Part shown: positions 1 to 6,833 of the stretch, in pieces
Layout: each line of letters opens with the position of its first letter
Position numbering within the stretch: position 1 is the first letter of the stretch
From: Egerieenecus merdigallinarum
GTDB lineage: Bacteria; Bacillota; Clostridia; Christensenellales; Aristaeellaceae
Reading direction: 5' to 3'
DNA: 7,889 nucleotides
NCBI GenBank assembly: GCA_018711985.1
Contig: DVHS01000165.1
Location: 1-7,889, forward strand
Made by a program: the position numbers and the translations under genes
The notes under the pieces: generated by a model
Seen by the model: only the letters and a program-made list of their open reading frames with translations
Told to the model about the DNA's origin: nothing
Databases searched by the model: none

Positions 1-84
1 GAGGTCGGAATCCCCCCTGCCCCCCTGGCCGGCGGAGCCACCCCCCGGAGAAAAGGCGTTTTGCAAAACAGAAAATGCTGTTTG

Positions 85-126
85 ACTTAATAAAGCAAAA
101 GCCAGGAAGCACAAGCCTCCTGGCTT
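85..126 (-). terminator. Probable intrinsic terminator of the minus-strand membrane protein gene
   Basis: The arms AAGCCAGGA (99-107) and TCCTGGCTT (118-126) form a perfect 9-bp stem with a 10-base loop. Read on the minus strand, the stem is followed directly by a T-rich stretch (TTTTGCTTTATT). Only the minus direction has this tail, so it fits as the terminator of the gene ending at 285, about 160 bases away. The distance is rather long, and the hairpins at 154-283 lie between the gene and this site, so assignment to that gene is an inference. Confidence 0.55.
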
Positions 127-153
127 CAGACTGTCAAAAACATTCAGCAGGTG

Positions 154-181
154 TCGGAGGGGCCGCAGCCCCTCCGATTTT
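154..181 (+). terminator. Terminator-like hairpin, plus strand
   Basis: TCGGAGGGGC (154-163) pairs perfectly with GCCCCTCCGA (168-177) around a CGCA tetraloop, followed by four T residues at 178-181. This is the form of a plus-strand intrinsic terminator. However, no plus-strand gene is visible in positions 1-153, so it either ends a transcript from outside the window or belongs to the hairpin cluster that follows. Confidence 0.45.
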
Positions 182-186
182 CATTA

Positions 187-283
187 CAACTTCGGACGAC
201 CTCTGATTGGCCGAAGTTGCTTCCTCGCAAAAGTGGTGACAACCACTTTTGCCACACCCTGGGGTGGAGAGCATCTCCACCCC
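187..283. repeat. Cluster of three further perfect stem-loops
   Basis: Three perfect inverted repeats follow each other with gaps of 7-8 bases. CAACTTCGG (187-195) pairs with CCGAAGTTG (211-219) around a 15-base loop. An 11-bp stem GCAAAAGTGGT (227-237) pairs with its complement at 242-252 around GACA. GGGGTGGAGA (261-270) pairs with TCTCCACCCC (274-283) around GCA and abuts the stop codon of the minus-strand gene. None has a clear T tail. Together with the hairpin at 154-177 they could be a folded 3' untranslated region or a mobile intergenic repeat. Apart from these and the hairpin at 99-126, positions 1-284 show no gene; 1-60 is only very C-rich. Confidence 0.6.
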
Positions 284-284
284 C

Positions 285-917
285 TTAAAGGCTACCGCTT
301 TCCCCAGGCGATACCAGCTGCAACACCCGCGTTACCGCAGAGAGACTTTCGTCGGACATCTGCGGCACGGTAAGGACATACACCGCGTCGCTGGCCTGGG
401 CATGCAGGCGGATGTGGTCCTTATCCTCCATGCGTACGGCGGTATATCCCGTGAGATTCTGGGCTGCGGCCCCGGCGAGAGTATAGTCGCCCTTCTTCAG
501 CAGGCTTAAGGCCCGCGCCGGGTAAATGGTGGTCAGCGTAAAGGACAGGCCGTTGTCGGTGGTGTAGGTCAGCTCCGTAAGGCGGGCAAAGCCATTTTCA
601 AAGGCCAGGTCATAGCTGGTGCCGGACTGCAACGTGGGTCCCATGCCTTCCATAAAGGCCAGGATAGGCACTGGAAAGGTTTCAGACAGGGTGGAGATCT
701 GCCGCTCGCTCTGGATGTTCAGGGCAGGGCTGGCCGCCAGCAGCGGCTGATCCTGGGATACGGTGATGGGGTTCTCCGGCTCCTGGGGCTGACCCAGCAC
801 CACGGCCAGGTAGAATAACGCCACCAGCATCAGCGTGGCCAGCGTCATGGAAGCAAAGCGAAAGATCTTTTTCAGCAGGGGGGGAAACGCGGGTATCCGC
901 TTTTTTGCTGCGGTCAT
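285..917 (-). CDS. Membrane-anchored extracytoplasmic protein of unknown function
   Basis: I do not recognise the family. The 210-residue product begins with a basic, proline-containing cytoplasmic segment (K5, K6, R7, K16, K17, R20), then one hydrophobic stretch at about residues 22-42 (signal anchor or uncleaved signal peptide), then a polar domain of about 168 residues predicted to lie outside the membrane. The region after about residue 150 (GYTAVRMEDKDHIRLHAQ, then a VYVLTV strand and a SDESLSAVTRVLQL helix) loosely recalls the C-terminal domains of DUF4367/anti-sigma-like proteins, but this is a weak impression. The start at 917 is chosen because AGAAGGAG lies at 933-926, 8 bases upstream, and because a consensus promoter lies at 1012-984, inside the longer open frame that could start at 1070. 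It is transcribed divergently from aroE and appears monocistronic. Confidence 0.8.
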   Translation of the reverse strand: MTAAKKRIPAFPPLLKKIFRFASMTLATLMLVALFYLAVVLGQPQEPENPITVSQDQPLLAASPALNIQSERQISTLSETFPVPILAFMEGMGPTLQSGTSYDLAFENGFARLTELTYTTDNGLSFTLTTIYPARALSLLKKGDYTLAGAAAQNLTGYTAVRMEDKDHIRLHAQASDAVYVLTVPQMSDESLSAVTRVLQLVSPGESGSL

Positions 918-983
918 GGATTCATCTCCTTCTGGCTGCTCCGCGCGTTTGGTTTCAAAGCCCAGCGGCAGCGCAACAAGCTT

Positions 984-1012
984 ATTATAGAATTCCGCGG
1001 GCAGCTTGTCAA
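984..1012 (-). promoter_or_regulatory. Consensus sigma-A-type promoter of the minus-strand gene
   Basis: On the minus strand, a perfect TTGACA (1012 to 1007) is followed after exactly 17 bases by a perfect TATAAT (989 to 984). Transcription should start near 977, giving a leader of about 60 bases before the ATG at 917. The position rules out translation from the upstream in-frame ATG at 1070. Confidence 0.85.
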
Positions 1013-1069
1013 ACATACGCCCGGGGTGAGAAATCCCACAGGCCCGCGCTTCCCCTGAAAGAAAAAACA

Positions 1070-1078
1070 TGCTATAAT
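1070..1078 (+). promoter_or_regulatory. Extended -10 promoter of the aroE operon
   Basis: TGCTATAAT at 1070-1078 is a perfect extended -10 element (TGn-TATAAT). No good -35 is present at 17-18 bases upstream (TTCCCC at 1050-1055), which is common for extended -10 promoters. A start near 1085 would leave a leader of about 87 bases before aroE, in which I see no convincing structure. It diverges from the minus-strand promoter, with about 60 bases between the two -35 regions and -10 elements. Confidence 0.7.
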
Positions 1079-1171
1079 AAACTGGATGAAAATTTTTCCT
1101 GGAACCTTGCGCGGCTGTGGGGGAAACCCGCCGGCGCGCTTTTCCATGGATGCGCGCAAGGAGGAGGACGC

Positions 1172-1960
1172 ATGCGCCGCTATGCGCTGCTGGGTGAACG
1201 CCTGGGGCACAGCTATTCTGTGCCCATTCATCAGGCGATTTTCCGCGTCCTGGGGCTGGAGGCGGACTATCGCCTACTGGAGATTCCCCGGGGAGAACTG
1301 GGGATGCGCTTCCCGGCCCTGTGCCGGGAGCTGGACGGCATGAACGTAACCATCCCCTACAAGGAGGAGGTCATGCCCCTGCTGGACGGGGTGGACGATT
1401 TCGCCCGGCAGGTGGGCGCGGTGAACACCGTCCTTTGCCGGGAGGGCGCCTCCCGGGGATACAATACGGACGTGGCGGGCTTTATGGCCATGCTGGAGCG
1501 CTACGGCATCCCCGTGGCGGGACATCCGGCCTATGTGCTGGGCACCGGCGGCGCGTCCCAGGCGGCGCGCACAGCGCTCAAGGCCCTGGGGGCCGCGTCG
1601 GTGACCCTGGTCTCCCGCAAGCCCGAACCGGGGGAGCTGGGATACGGCGAGCTGGCGGAGCGCTTCTCCGGGGTGCTGGTGAACTGCACCCCCGTGGGCA
1701 TGTATCCCCACGGGGAGGGCTGCCCCCTCACCGGTGAGCAGTTGCGGGCGATGCTGCCCCGGGCCTGCGGCGTGGCGGACATGATCTACAACCCCCCGGA
1801 AACCTGCCTTACCCGAGCGGCCCGGGAAGCCGGGGTGCCCGCCTGTACGGGGCTGTATATGCTCATCCACCAGGCGGTGGAGGCGGAAAGCATCTGGCAG
1901 GGGCAGAGCCTGGGCCGGGCGCTTACGGATCAACTGATGAAGGAGCTGAAGCTGCCATGA
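1172..1960 (+). CDS. aroE: Shikimate dehydrogenase (NADP-dependent)
   Basis: This cytoplasmic enzyme reduces 3-dehydroshikimate to shikimate with NADPH, the fourth step of the shikimate pathway. The 262-residue length is usual for AroE. N-terminal substrate domain: GHSYSVPIHQ (12-21) is the shikimate-binding serine motif, NVTIPYKEEV contains the catalytic lysine K64, GAVNTV is at 82-87, and GYNTDVAGF contains the catalytic aspartate D100. NADP domain: glycine-rich loop GTGGAS (124-129), VSRK with R149 placed to hold the 2'-phosphate, VNCTPVGMYP (170-179), and DMIYNPPET (203-211). The closing GLYMLIHQAVEA (227 onward) returns to the substrate site. The start at 1172 is set by AAGGAGG at 1158-1164, 7 bases upstream. 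An open frame continues upstream to 905 but crosses the promoter and has no family similarity. The stop overlaps the aroQ start by 4 bases. In the serine motif, the proline usually directly after the second serine is displaced by one residue (S-V-P). Confidence 0.96.
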   Translation: MRRYALLGERLGHSYSVPIHQAIFRVLGLEADYRLLEIPRGELGMRFPALCRELDGMNVTIPYKEEVMPLLDGVDDFARQVGAVNTVLCREGASRGYNTDVAGFMAMLERYGIPVAGHPAYVLGTGGASQAARTALKALGAASVTLVSRKPEPGELGYGELAERFSGVLVNCTPVGMYPHGEGCPLTGEQLRAMLPRACGVADMIYNPPETCLTRAAREAGVPACTGLYMLIHQAVEAESIWQGQSLGRALTDQLMKELKLP

Positions 1961-2394
1961 AGCGCTTCCTGGTACTCAATGGGCCGAACATCAACTTCAC
2001 CGGCATCCGGGAAGTGGGGGTGTACGGCGCGGAAACCTACGAGGCCATCCTGGACTATATCCGCAAAGAGGCGGAGCGCCTGGGGTGCGAGGTTACTTTT
2101 TTCCAGAGCAACCACGAGGGCGCGCTCATCGACGCCCTGCAACAGGCACACATGGACAAGCTGGACGGCGTGGTGTTCAATCCCGGCGGCTATACCCACA
2201 CCTCCGTGGCGCTCCATGACGCCATTGCGTCCATCGCCCCGCCGGTGGTGGAGGTACACTTTTCCAATATCCAGTCCCGGGAGGGCTACCGGCATGTGTC
2301 CTACACCGCCCCGGCCTGCCTGGGGCAGATCGCGGGCTTTGGCAAGCAGGGCTATGTGCTGGCCCTGGAAGCCCTCATGCGCCGCGGCGAATAA
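1957..2394 (+). CDS. aroQ: 3-dehydroquinate dehydratase, type II
   Basis: This small enzyme, dodecameric in its family, removes water from 3-dehydroquinate to give 3-dehydroshikimate, the substrate of the AroE encoded just upstream. The 145-residue length is typical. Family motifs occur in order: LNGPNIN (7-13); GIREVGVYG with R18 and the catalytic tyrosine Y23 on the mobile lid; FFQSNHEG (48-55); NPGGYTHTSVALHDA (75-89) with N75 and H81; VEVHFSN with the catalytic histidine H100; and SREGYRHVSYTAP (106-118) with the substrate-binding arginine. The C-terminal GFGKQGYVLAL is also typical. The start ATG overlaps the aroE stop as ATGA, with AAGGAG at 1940-1945 inside aroE as the ribosome site, so the two are probably translationally coupled. 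Confidence 0.97.
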   Translation: MKRFLVLNGPNINFTGIREVGVYGAETYEAILDYIRKEAERLGCEVTFFQSNHEGALIDALQQAHMDKLDGVVFNPGGYTHTSVALHDAIASIAPPVVEVHFSNIQSREGYRHVSYTAPACLGQIAGFGKQGYVLALEALMRRGE

Positions 2395-2433
2395 CGCGCA
2401 ACCCCATCATTTTCTGTGAAGGAGGCCCTTCCC

Positions 2434-4206
2434 TTGCAAGGTCATACCATGAAGAGCTCCACCCTGGTGCGCCGCTTCCTGCCCTATTACAGGAAGTATG
2501 GCAAGACCGTGGCCATCGACCTGTTCTGCGCGGCGCTGACCACCGTGTGCGAGCTGGTGCTGCCCCTGATCGTTTCCGCCATTACCGACCGCGCCACCAC
2601 CGATATCGCCAGCCTGACCACCTCCTTTGTGCTCAAGCTGGGTGGCGTGTACCTGGTGCTGCGGCTCATTGACGCCGCGGCCAACTACTACATGGCCTCC
2701 ATCGGCCACATCATGGGCTCCTATATTGAGACGGACATGCGCACGGAGCTGTTCGCCCACCTGCAGCAGCTGTCCTTCAGCTATTACAGCGAAACCAAGG
2801 TGGGACAGATCATGTCCCGGATGACCTCCGACCTGTTTGAGGTGACGGAGTTCGCCCACCACTGCCCGGAGGAATTCTTCATCGCGGGCATCAAGATCAT
2901 CGTCAGCTTCGTGATTCTGTGCGGCATGAACATTCCGCTCACGCTGATGATGTTCGCCGTGCTGCCCCTGATGCTCATCACCACCCGCTACTTCAACAAG
3001 CGCATGCGCTTCGTGTTCAAGGAGCGCAACAAGCAGGTGGGCGAGATCAACGCCCAGGTGGAGGACAGCCTGCTGGGCATCCGGGTGGTGAAGTCCTTCG
3101 CCAACGAGGCCATCGAGGAGCGCAAGTTTGACGAGGGCAACCAGAAGTTCCTCAAGTTCAAGAAGATGTCCTACGAGTGCATGGCGGCCTTTTCCACCTC
3201 CAACCGCATTTTCGACGGTGTGATGTACATCGTGGTGGTGGTGGCGGGCGCCTTGCAAATCAAGGCCGGACACCTCACCGCCTCGGAATTCATGGCCTAC
3301 CTGCTCTATGCCAACATGCTGCTGACCTCCATCCGGCGGATTGTGGAGTTTACCGAGCAGTTCCAGCGGGGCATGACGGGCATCGAGCGCTTTTACGAAA
3401 TCATGGACGCGCCCCGGGAGATCAAGGACAAGCCCGGCGCCAAGGCCCTGGGCCAGGTGCAGGGCGCCGTCACCTTTGACAACGTGAGCTTCCACTACGC
3501 CGACGACGAGCACAGCGTCCTCAGCCACCTGAACCTCACCGTCCGCCCCGGGGAATCTGTGGCCCTGGTGGGCCCCTCGGGCAGCGGCAAAACCACCCTG
3601 TGCAACCTGATTCCCCGCTTTTACGACGTGAGCGGCGGACGGCTGCTCATCGACGGCAAGGACGTCAAGGACGTGACCCTCAAGAGCCTGCGCAACGCCA
3701 TCGGCATGGTGCAGCAGGAGGTATACCTGTTCTCCGGCTCGGTGTATGACAATATTGTCTACGGCAAGCCCGGGGCCAGCCGGGAGGAAGTCATCCAGGC
3801 CGCCAAGCTGGCCGGGGCCCACGACTTCATTTCCGCCCTGCCCCAGGGATATGACACCTTCGTGGGCGAGCGGGGCGTGAAGCTCTCCGGCGGGCAGAAG
3901 CAGCGCATTTCCATCGCCCGGGTGTTCCTGAAAAATCCGCCCATCCTGATCCTGGACGAGGCCACCTCCGCCCTGGACAACGAGAGCGAGCGCCTGGTGC
4001 AGCAGTCCCTGGAGAAGCTGGCCCGCGGGCGCACGGTGTTCACCATCGCCCACCGGCTCACCACCATCCGTGGGGCGGATACCATCTGGGTGCTCACGGA
4101 AAATGGCGTGGAGGAAATGGGCTCCCACGCGGAGCTGATGAAGAAGGGCGGGCTGTACGCCCACCTGTATGAAATGTACACCGAAAAGGGGGAAGAAACC
4201 GCATGA
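2434..4206 (+). CDS. ABC exporter half-transporter (fused membrane and ATPase domains)
   Basis: The product is a type IV (ABCB/MsbA-like) exporter half-transporter of 590 residues that should work as a dimer in the cytoplasmic membrane. Residues about 20-310 carry hydrophobic segments consistent with six membrane helices (for example 25-50 and 64-88) and the family coupling region FSYYSETKVGQIMSRMTSD. The ATPase domain has Walker A GPSGSGKTT (380-388), Q-loop QQEVYLFSGSV (427 onward), signature LSGGQ (484-488), Walker B ILILDE with D508 and catalytic E509, and switch histidine H540; it appears fully active. Substrate cannot be told from sequence; lipids, peptides or drugs are all exported by relatives. 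Start choice: GGAGG at 2421-2425 lies 8 bases before an in-frame TTG at 2434, while the GTG at 2416 lies before this site and the ATG at 2449 is too far from it (23 bases). It follows aroQ by 39 bases and overlaps the next gene by 4 bases (ATGA). Confidence 0.93.
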   Translation: MQGHTMKSSTLVRRFLPYYRKYGKTVAIDLFCAALTTVCELVLPLIVSAITDRATTDIASLTTSFVLKLGGVYLVLRLIDAAANYYMASIGHIMGSYIETDMRTELFAHLQQLSFSYYSETKVGQIMSRMTSDLFEVTEFAHHCPEEFFIAGIKIIVSFVILCGMNIPLTLMMFAVLPLMLITTRYFNKRMRFVFKERNKQVGEINAQVEDSLLGIRVVKSFANEAIEERKFDEGNQKFLKFKKMSYECMAAFSTSNRIFDGVMYIVVVVAGALQIKAGHLTASEFMAYLLYANMLLTSIRRIVEFTEQFQRGMTGIERFYEIMDAPREIKDKPGAKALGQVQGAVTFDNVSFHYADDEHSVLSHLNLTVRPGESVALVGPSGSGKTTLCNLIPRFYDVSGGRLLIDGKDVKDVTLKSLRNAIGMVQQEVYLFSGSVYDNIVYGKPGASREEVIQAAKLAGAHDFISALPQGYDTFVGERGVKLSGGQKQRISIARVFLKNPPILILDEATSALDNESERLVQQSLEKLARGRTVFTIAHRLTTIRGADTIWVLTENGVEEMGSHAELMKKGGLYAHLYEMYTEKGEETA

Positions 4207-5675
4207 TGCTGGAAACTGCCCGTATGGAGGACCTGGAGGCCATCTGTGCCCTGTACGAAAGCACCTGCGCGCAAATGCAGGCAGCGGGGCTGAACCAGTG
4301 GAGCTGGGGAGAATACCCCTCCCGGGATATTGTCCGGGAGGATTTGGAAGCCGGGCGCCTTTACGTGGCCCGGCAGGGGGGCGCGCCCATCTGCGCCGTG
4401 GCCATCGACCAGGAGCAGGAGGAGCAGTACGCCCGGGTGGACTGGCTCTTCGGCACGCGGCCGGGCAGCTTCCATCGCTTTGCCGTGGCCGGGGAGCTGC
4501 GGGGGCAGGGCCTGGGCCGCAAGGTACTGGGGGAGATCATCCAGATTCTCCAGGGTATGGGCTGCGACAGCCTGCGCTGCGATACCTCCGCGGAGAACGC
4601 CGCCGCCCTGCACCTGTATGAGAGCCAGGGCATGCGCCGGGCCGGCGCCGTGCACTATCCCCCGGACCTGAGCAAGGACTACCCCTGCCTGGAGATGCCC
4701 CTCACGGCGGATTGCCCGCTGCTGCCCATTCCCATGACCCCCGCCTTCCGCGGCGGCAGCCTGACCCCCTGGGGCGGCAAAAAGCTGCGGGAGGTCTACG
4801 GCAAGGAGATTCCCAACGATACCACCGGGGAGAGCCTGGAGGTCAGCTGCATTCCCGGCCTGGAGAGCGCCGACCCCATGGGGGTGAAGCTCCCGGAGCT
4901 CATCGCCCGCTATGGGGAAAAGCTGGTGGGCGCCTACGCCGGGGAGACCTTCCCCCTGCTGCTCAAGCTCCTGGACGCCCGGGAATCCCTGAGCGTGCAG
5001 GTGCATCCCGGGGACGCCTACGCCCATGAGCATGAGAACGGCAAGCTGGGCAAGACGGAGGCGTGGCTGATTCTCCGGGCGGAACCGGGGAGTGAACTGG
5101 TATACGGCATCGTTCCCGGGACGGAGCTGGAGCGGCTGCGGAGCGCGTGCCTGGCGGGGGCGGCGGTGCAGCCGCTTTTGCGCCGGGTGGCCGTAAAGCC
5201 CGGGGACGTGTGCTTCATCCCCGCCGGATGCGTCCACGCCATCGGCGAGGGGATTATGCTCTACGAGATCCAGCAGTCCTCGGACGTGACCTACCGCTTC
5301 TACGACTGGGACCGGGTGGACGCCAAGGGCAACAAGCGGGAGCTGCACCTGGACAAGGCCCTGGACGTCACCGACCTGCATTTTGCCCTGGACCCCGTGC
5401 CCGCCCCCGACGCCCCCTGCGCCCGGGTACTGGACACCACCTACTTTACCCTGGATCTGCTCAAGGCGGAGGGCCAGGTGGAAGTGCCCCCGGTCAAGGA
5501 CTTCGGGCTGCTCACCGCCCTGGACGCCCTGACCCTGCGCTGGGAGGGTGGGGAACGGGCGCTGGCCGCCGGGCAGAGCCTGCTGCTGCCCGCTGCCTGT
5601 CCGGCCCTGACCCTGGAGGGCCGCGGCCGCGCGGCGCTCTCCATGCCCGCTGGCAAGCAAGCCTCAAGTGTGTGA
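4203..5675 (+). CDS. Fusion protein: GNAT N-acetyltransferase plus class I mannose-6-phosphate isomerase
   Basis: One uninterrupted frame of 490 residues joins two apparently complete enzymes. Residues 1 to about 165 are a GNAT acetyltransferase: the acetyl-CoA loop is R100-G-Q-G-L-G105 within RFAVAGELRGQGLGRKVL, and NAAALHLYESQGMRRAG (132 onward) is the usual C-terminal part. Its acceptor is unknown. After a short linker (about 166-176), residues about 177-490 match short bacterial class I phosphomannose isomerases (about 315 residues). They begin MTPAFRGGSLTPWGGKKL, then show the zinc ligands Q266 and H268 in QVHP, E286 in GKTEAW and H345 in CVHAIG, with the catalytic arginine R365 in TYRFYDWDR. 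That domain interconverts mannose-6-phosphate and fructose-6-phosphate. The M178 codon inside the frame has no ribosome site before it, so separate translation of ManA looks unlikely. The start overlaps the exporter stop (ATGA); a second ATG follows directly at 4206. manA would be the symbol for the C-terminal half alone. Confidence 0.9.
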   Translation: MMLETARMEDLEAICALYESTCAQMQAAGLNQWSWGEYPSRDIVREDLEAGRLYVARQGGAPICAVAIDQEQEEQYARVDWLFGTRPGSFHRFAVAGELRGQGLGRKVLGEIIQILQGMGCDSLRCDTSAENAAALHLYESQGMRRAGAVHYPPDLSKDYPCLEMPLTADCPLLPIPMTPAFRGGSLTPWGGKKLREVYGKEIPNDTTGESLEVSCIPGLESADPMGVKLPELIARYGEKLVGAYAGETFPLLLKLLDARESLSVQVHPGDAYAHEHENGKLGKTEAWLILRAEPGSELVYGIVPGTELERLRSACLAGAAVQPLLRRVAVKPGDVCFIPAGCVHAIGEGIMLYEIQQSSDVTYRFYDWDRVDAKGNKRELHLDKALDVTDLHFALDPVPAPDAPCARVLDTTYFTLDLLKAEGQVEVPPVKDFGLLTALDALTLRWEGGERALAAGQSLLLPAACPALTLEGRGRAALSMPAGKQASSV

Positions 5676-5696
5676 ACATAGAAAGGAAGGATTCCC

Positions 5697-6803
5697 ATGG
5701 AAAAGTCCAAGGTGTATTTTACGGATTTCCGCGTGCATCACGAGGAGTCCCTGACCCATAAGCTCCAGCGCCTGCTGGACAAGGCCGGGCTGGGCAACAT
5801 CGACATGGACGGCAAGTATGTGGCCATTAAAATGCACTTCGGCGAGCTGGGGAACCTGGCGTTCCTGCGCCCCAACTGGGCCAAGGCCGTGGCCGACTAT
5901 GTGAAGGCCCACGGCGGCAAGCCCTTCCTCACCGACTGCAATACCCTCTACGTGGGCAGCCGGAAAAACGCCCTGGATCACCTGAGCACCGCCTACGAGA
6001 ACGGCTTCAGCCCCCTCTCCACGGGCTGCCACGTGATCATCGCCGACGGCATTAAGGGCACTGACGAAGCACTGGTGCCCGTGAAGGGCGACTATGTGAA
6101 GGAGGCCAAGATCGGCCAGGCCATCATGGACGCGGACATCATCATCAGCCTGAACCACTTCAAGGGCCATGAGTCCACGGGCTTTGGCGGGGCCATCAAG
6201 GACCTGGGCATGGGCTGCGGCTCCCGGGCGGGCAAGATGGAAATGCACGCCGCCGGCAAGCCCGAGGTGGACCAGAGCCTGTGCATCGGCTGCGGCTTCT
6301 GCCAGAAGAACTGCGCCCACGACGCCATCACCATCACCAACCACAAGGCTTCCATCAACCATGACAAGTGCGTGGGCTGCGGCCGGTGCATCGGCGCCTG
6401 CCCCAAGGACGCTACCCATGCCGGCGCCGACAACACCAACGAAATCCTCAACTGCAAAATGGCGGAATACGCCCTGGCGGTGGTGCAGGGCCGGCCTCAG
6501 TTCCACATCAACCTGGTGCAGGATATCAGCCCCTGCTGCGACTGCCACGGCTGCAACGACGCGCCCATCCTGCCGGATATCGGCATGTTTGCCTCCGCGG
6601 ACGCGGTGGCCATCGACCAGGCCTGCGCGGACGCCTGCCTCCGGGCCGAGCCCATTCCCGGGACCCGGCTTTCCGAGATGCCCCACATCAGCGACGACCA
6701 CTTCATCAACAGCTATCCCGTTTCCGAGTGGCGCAGCCAGCTCTCCCATGGGGAAAAGATCGGCCTGGGTCAGCGGGCCTATGAGCTGATCTCCATGAAA
6801 TAA
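5697..6803 (+). CDS. DUF362 family iron-sulfur protein
   Basis: This 368-residue protein belongs to the DUF362 family, whose members often carry ferredoxin domains and whose reaction is not established. The N-terminal part contains the family stretches KMHFGELGN and DCNTLYVGSRKNALDHL. HFKGHESTGFGGAIKDLGMG then leads into two ferredoxin-type 4Fe-4S motifs, with cysteines at 196, 199, 202 and 206 and at 225, 228, 231 and 235; the last is followed by proline as usual. A third cysteine group, C280-C281-D-C283-H-G-C286, is followed by PILPDIGMFASADAVAIDQAC, which is also typical of the family and may bind metal. No signal peptide or membrane helix is seen, so it should be cytoplasmic. AGGAAGG ends at 5690, 6 bases before the ATG. 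The gene follows the fusion gene by 21 bases and is the last of the operon. A redox role is inferred from the clusters only. Confidence 0.92.
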   Translation: MEKSKVYFTDFRVHHEESLTHKLQRLLDKAGLGNIDMDGKYVAIKMHFGELGNLAFLRPNWAKAVADYVKAHGGKPFLTDCNTLYVGSRKNALDHLSTAYENGFSPLSTGCHVIIADGIKGTDEALVPVKGDYVKEAKIGQAIMDADIIISLNHFKGHESTGFGGAIKDLGMGCGSRAGKMEMHAAGKPEVDQSLCIGCGFCQKNCAHDAITITNHKASINHDKCVGCGRCIGACPKDATHAGADNTNEILNCKMAEYALAVVQGRPQFHINLVQDISPCCDCHGCNDAPILPDIGMFASADAVAIDQACADACLRAEPIPGTRLSEMPHISDDHFINSYPVSEWRSQLSHGEKIGLGQRAYELISMK

Positions 6804-6833
6804 GGGCAAAGCCTTGACACGTCTTCTTTGCCC
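6804..6833. promoter_or_regulatory. Inverted repeat spanning a -35 box (candidate operator or weak 3' hairpin)
   Basis: GGGCAAAG (6804-6811) and CTTTGCCC (6826-6833) are perfect 8-base complements separated by 14 bases. The interval contains the TTGACA of the promoter for the downstream small unit, so a dimeric repressor bound here would block it. It also starts directly after the stop of the DUF362 gene and could fold in the operon mRNA, but no T tail follows, so it is a poor terminator. Confidence 0.5.

Noticed and set aside
918..1070. Longer start for the minus-strand membrane protein at 1070
   Set aside because: A perfect promoter at 1012-984 and a ribosome site at 933-926 both point to the ATG at 917; the extra 51 residues would put a long unrelated segment before the membrane anchor.
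905..1171. N-terminal extension of aroE to an upstream ATG at 905
   Set aside because: The extension runs through both promoters and upstream of the AAGGAGG site at 1158-1164, and AroE proteins begin at the position corresponding to 1172.
2407..4164. 585-codon open frame on the minus strand
   Set aside because: It lies fully antisense to the exporter gene, its translation is low-complexity His/Gly/Ala-rich, and it has no recognisable domain; it reflects GC-rich third positions.
3759..5660. 633-codon open frame on the minus strand
   Set aside because: Antisense to the exporter end and the whole GNAT-ManA gene; its Gly/Gln/Pro-rich composition shows no family motif.
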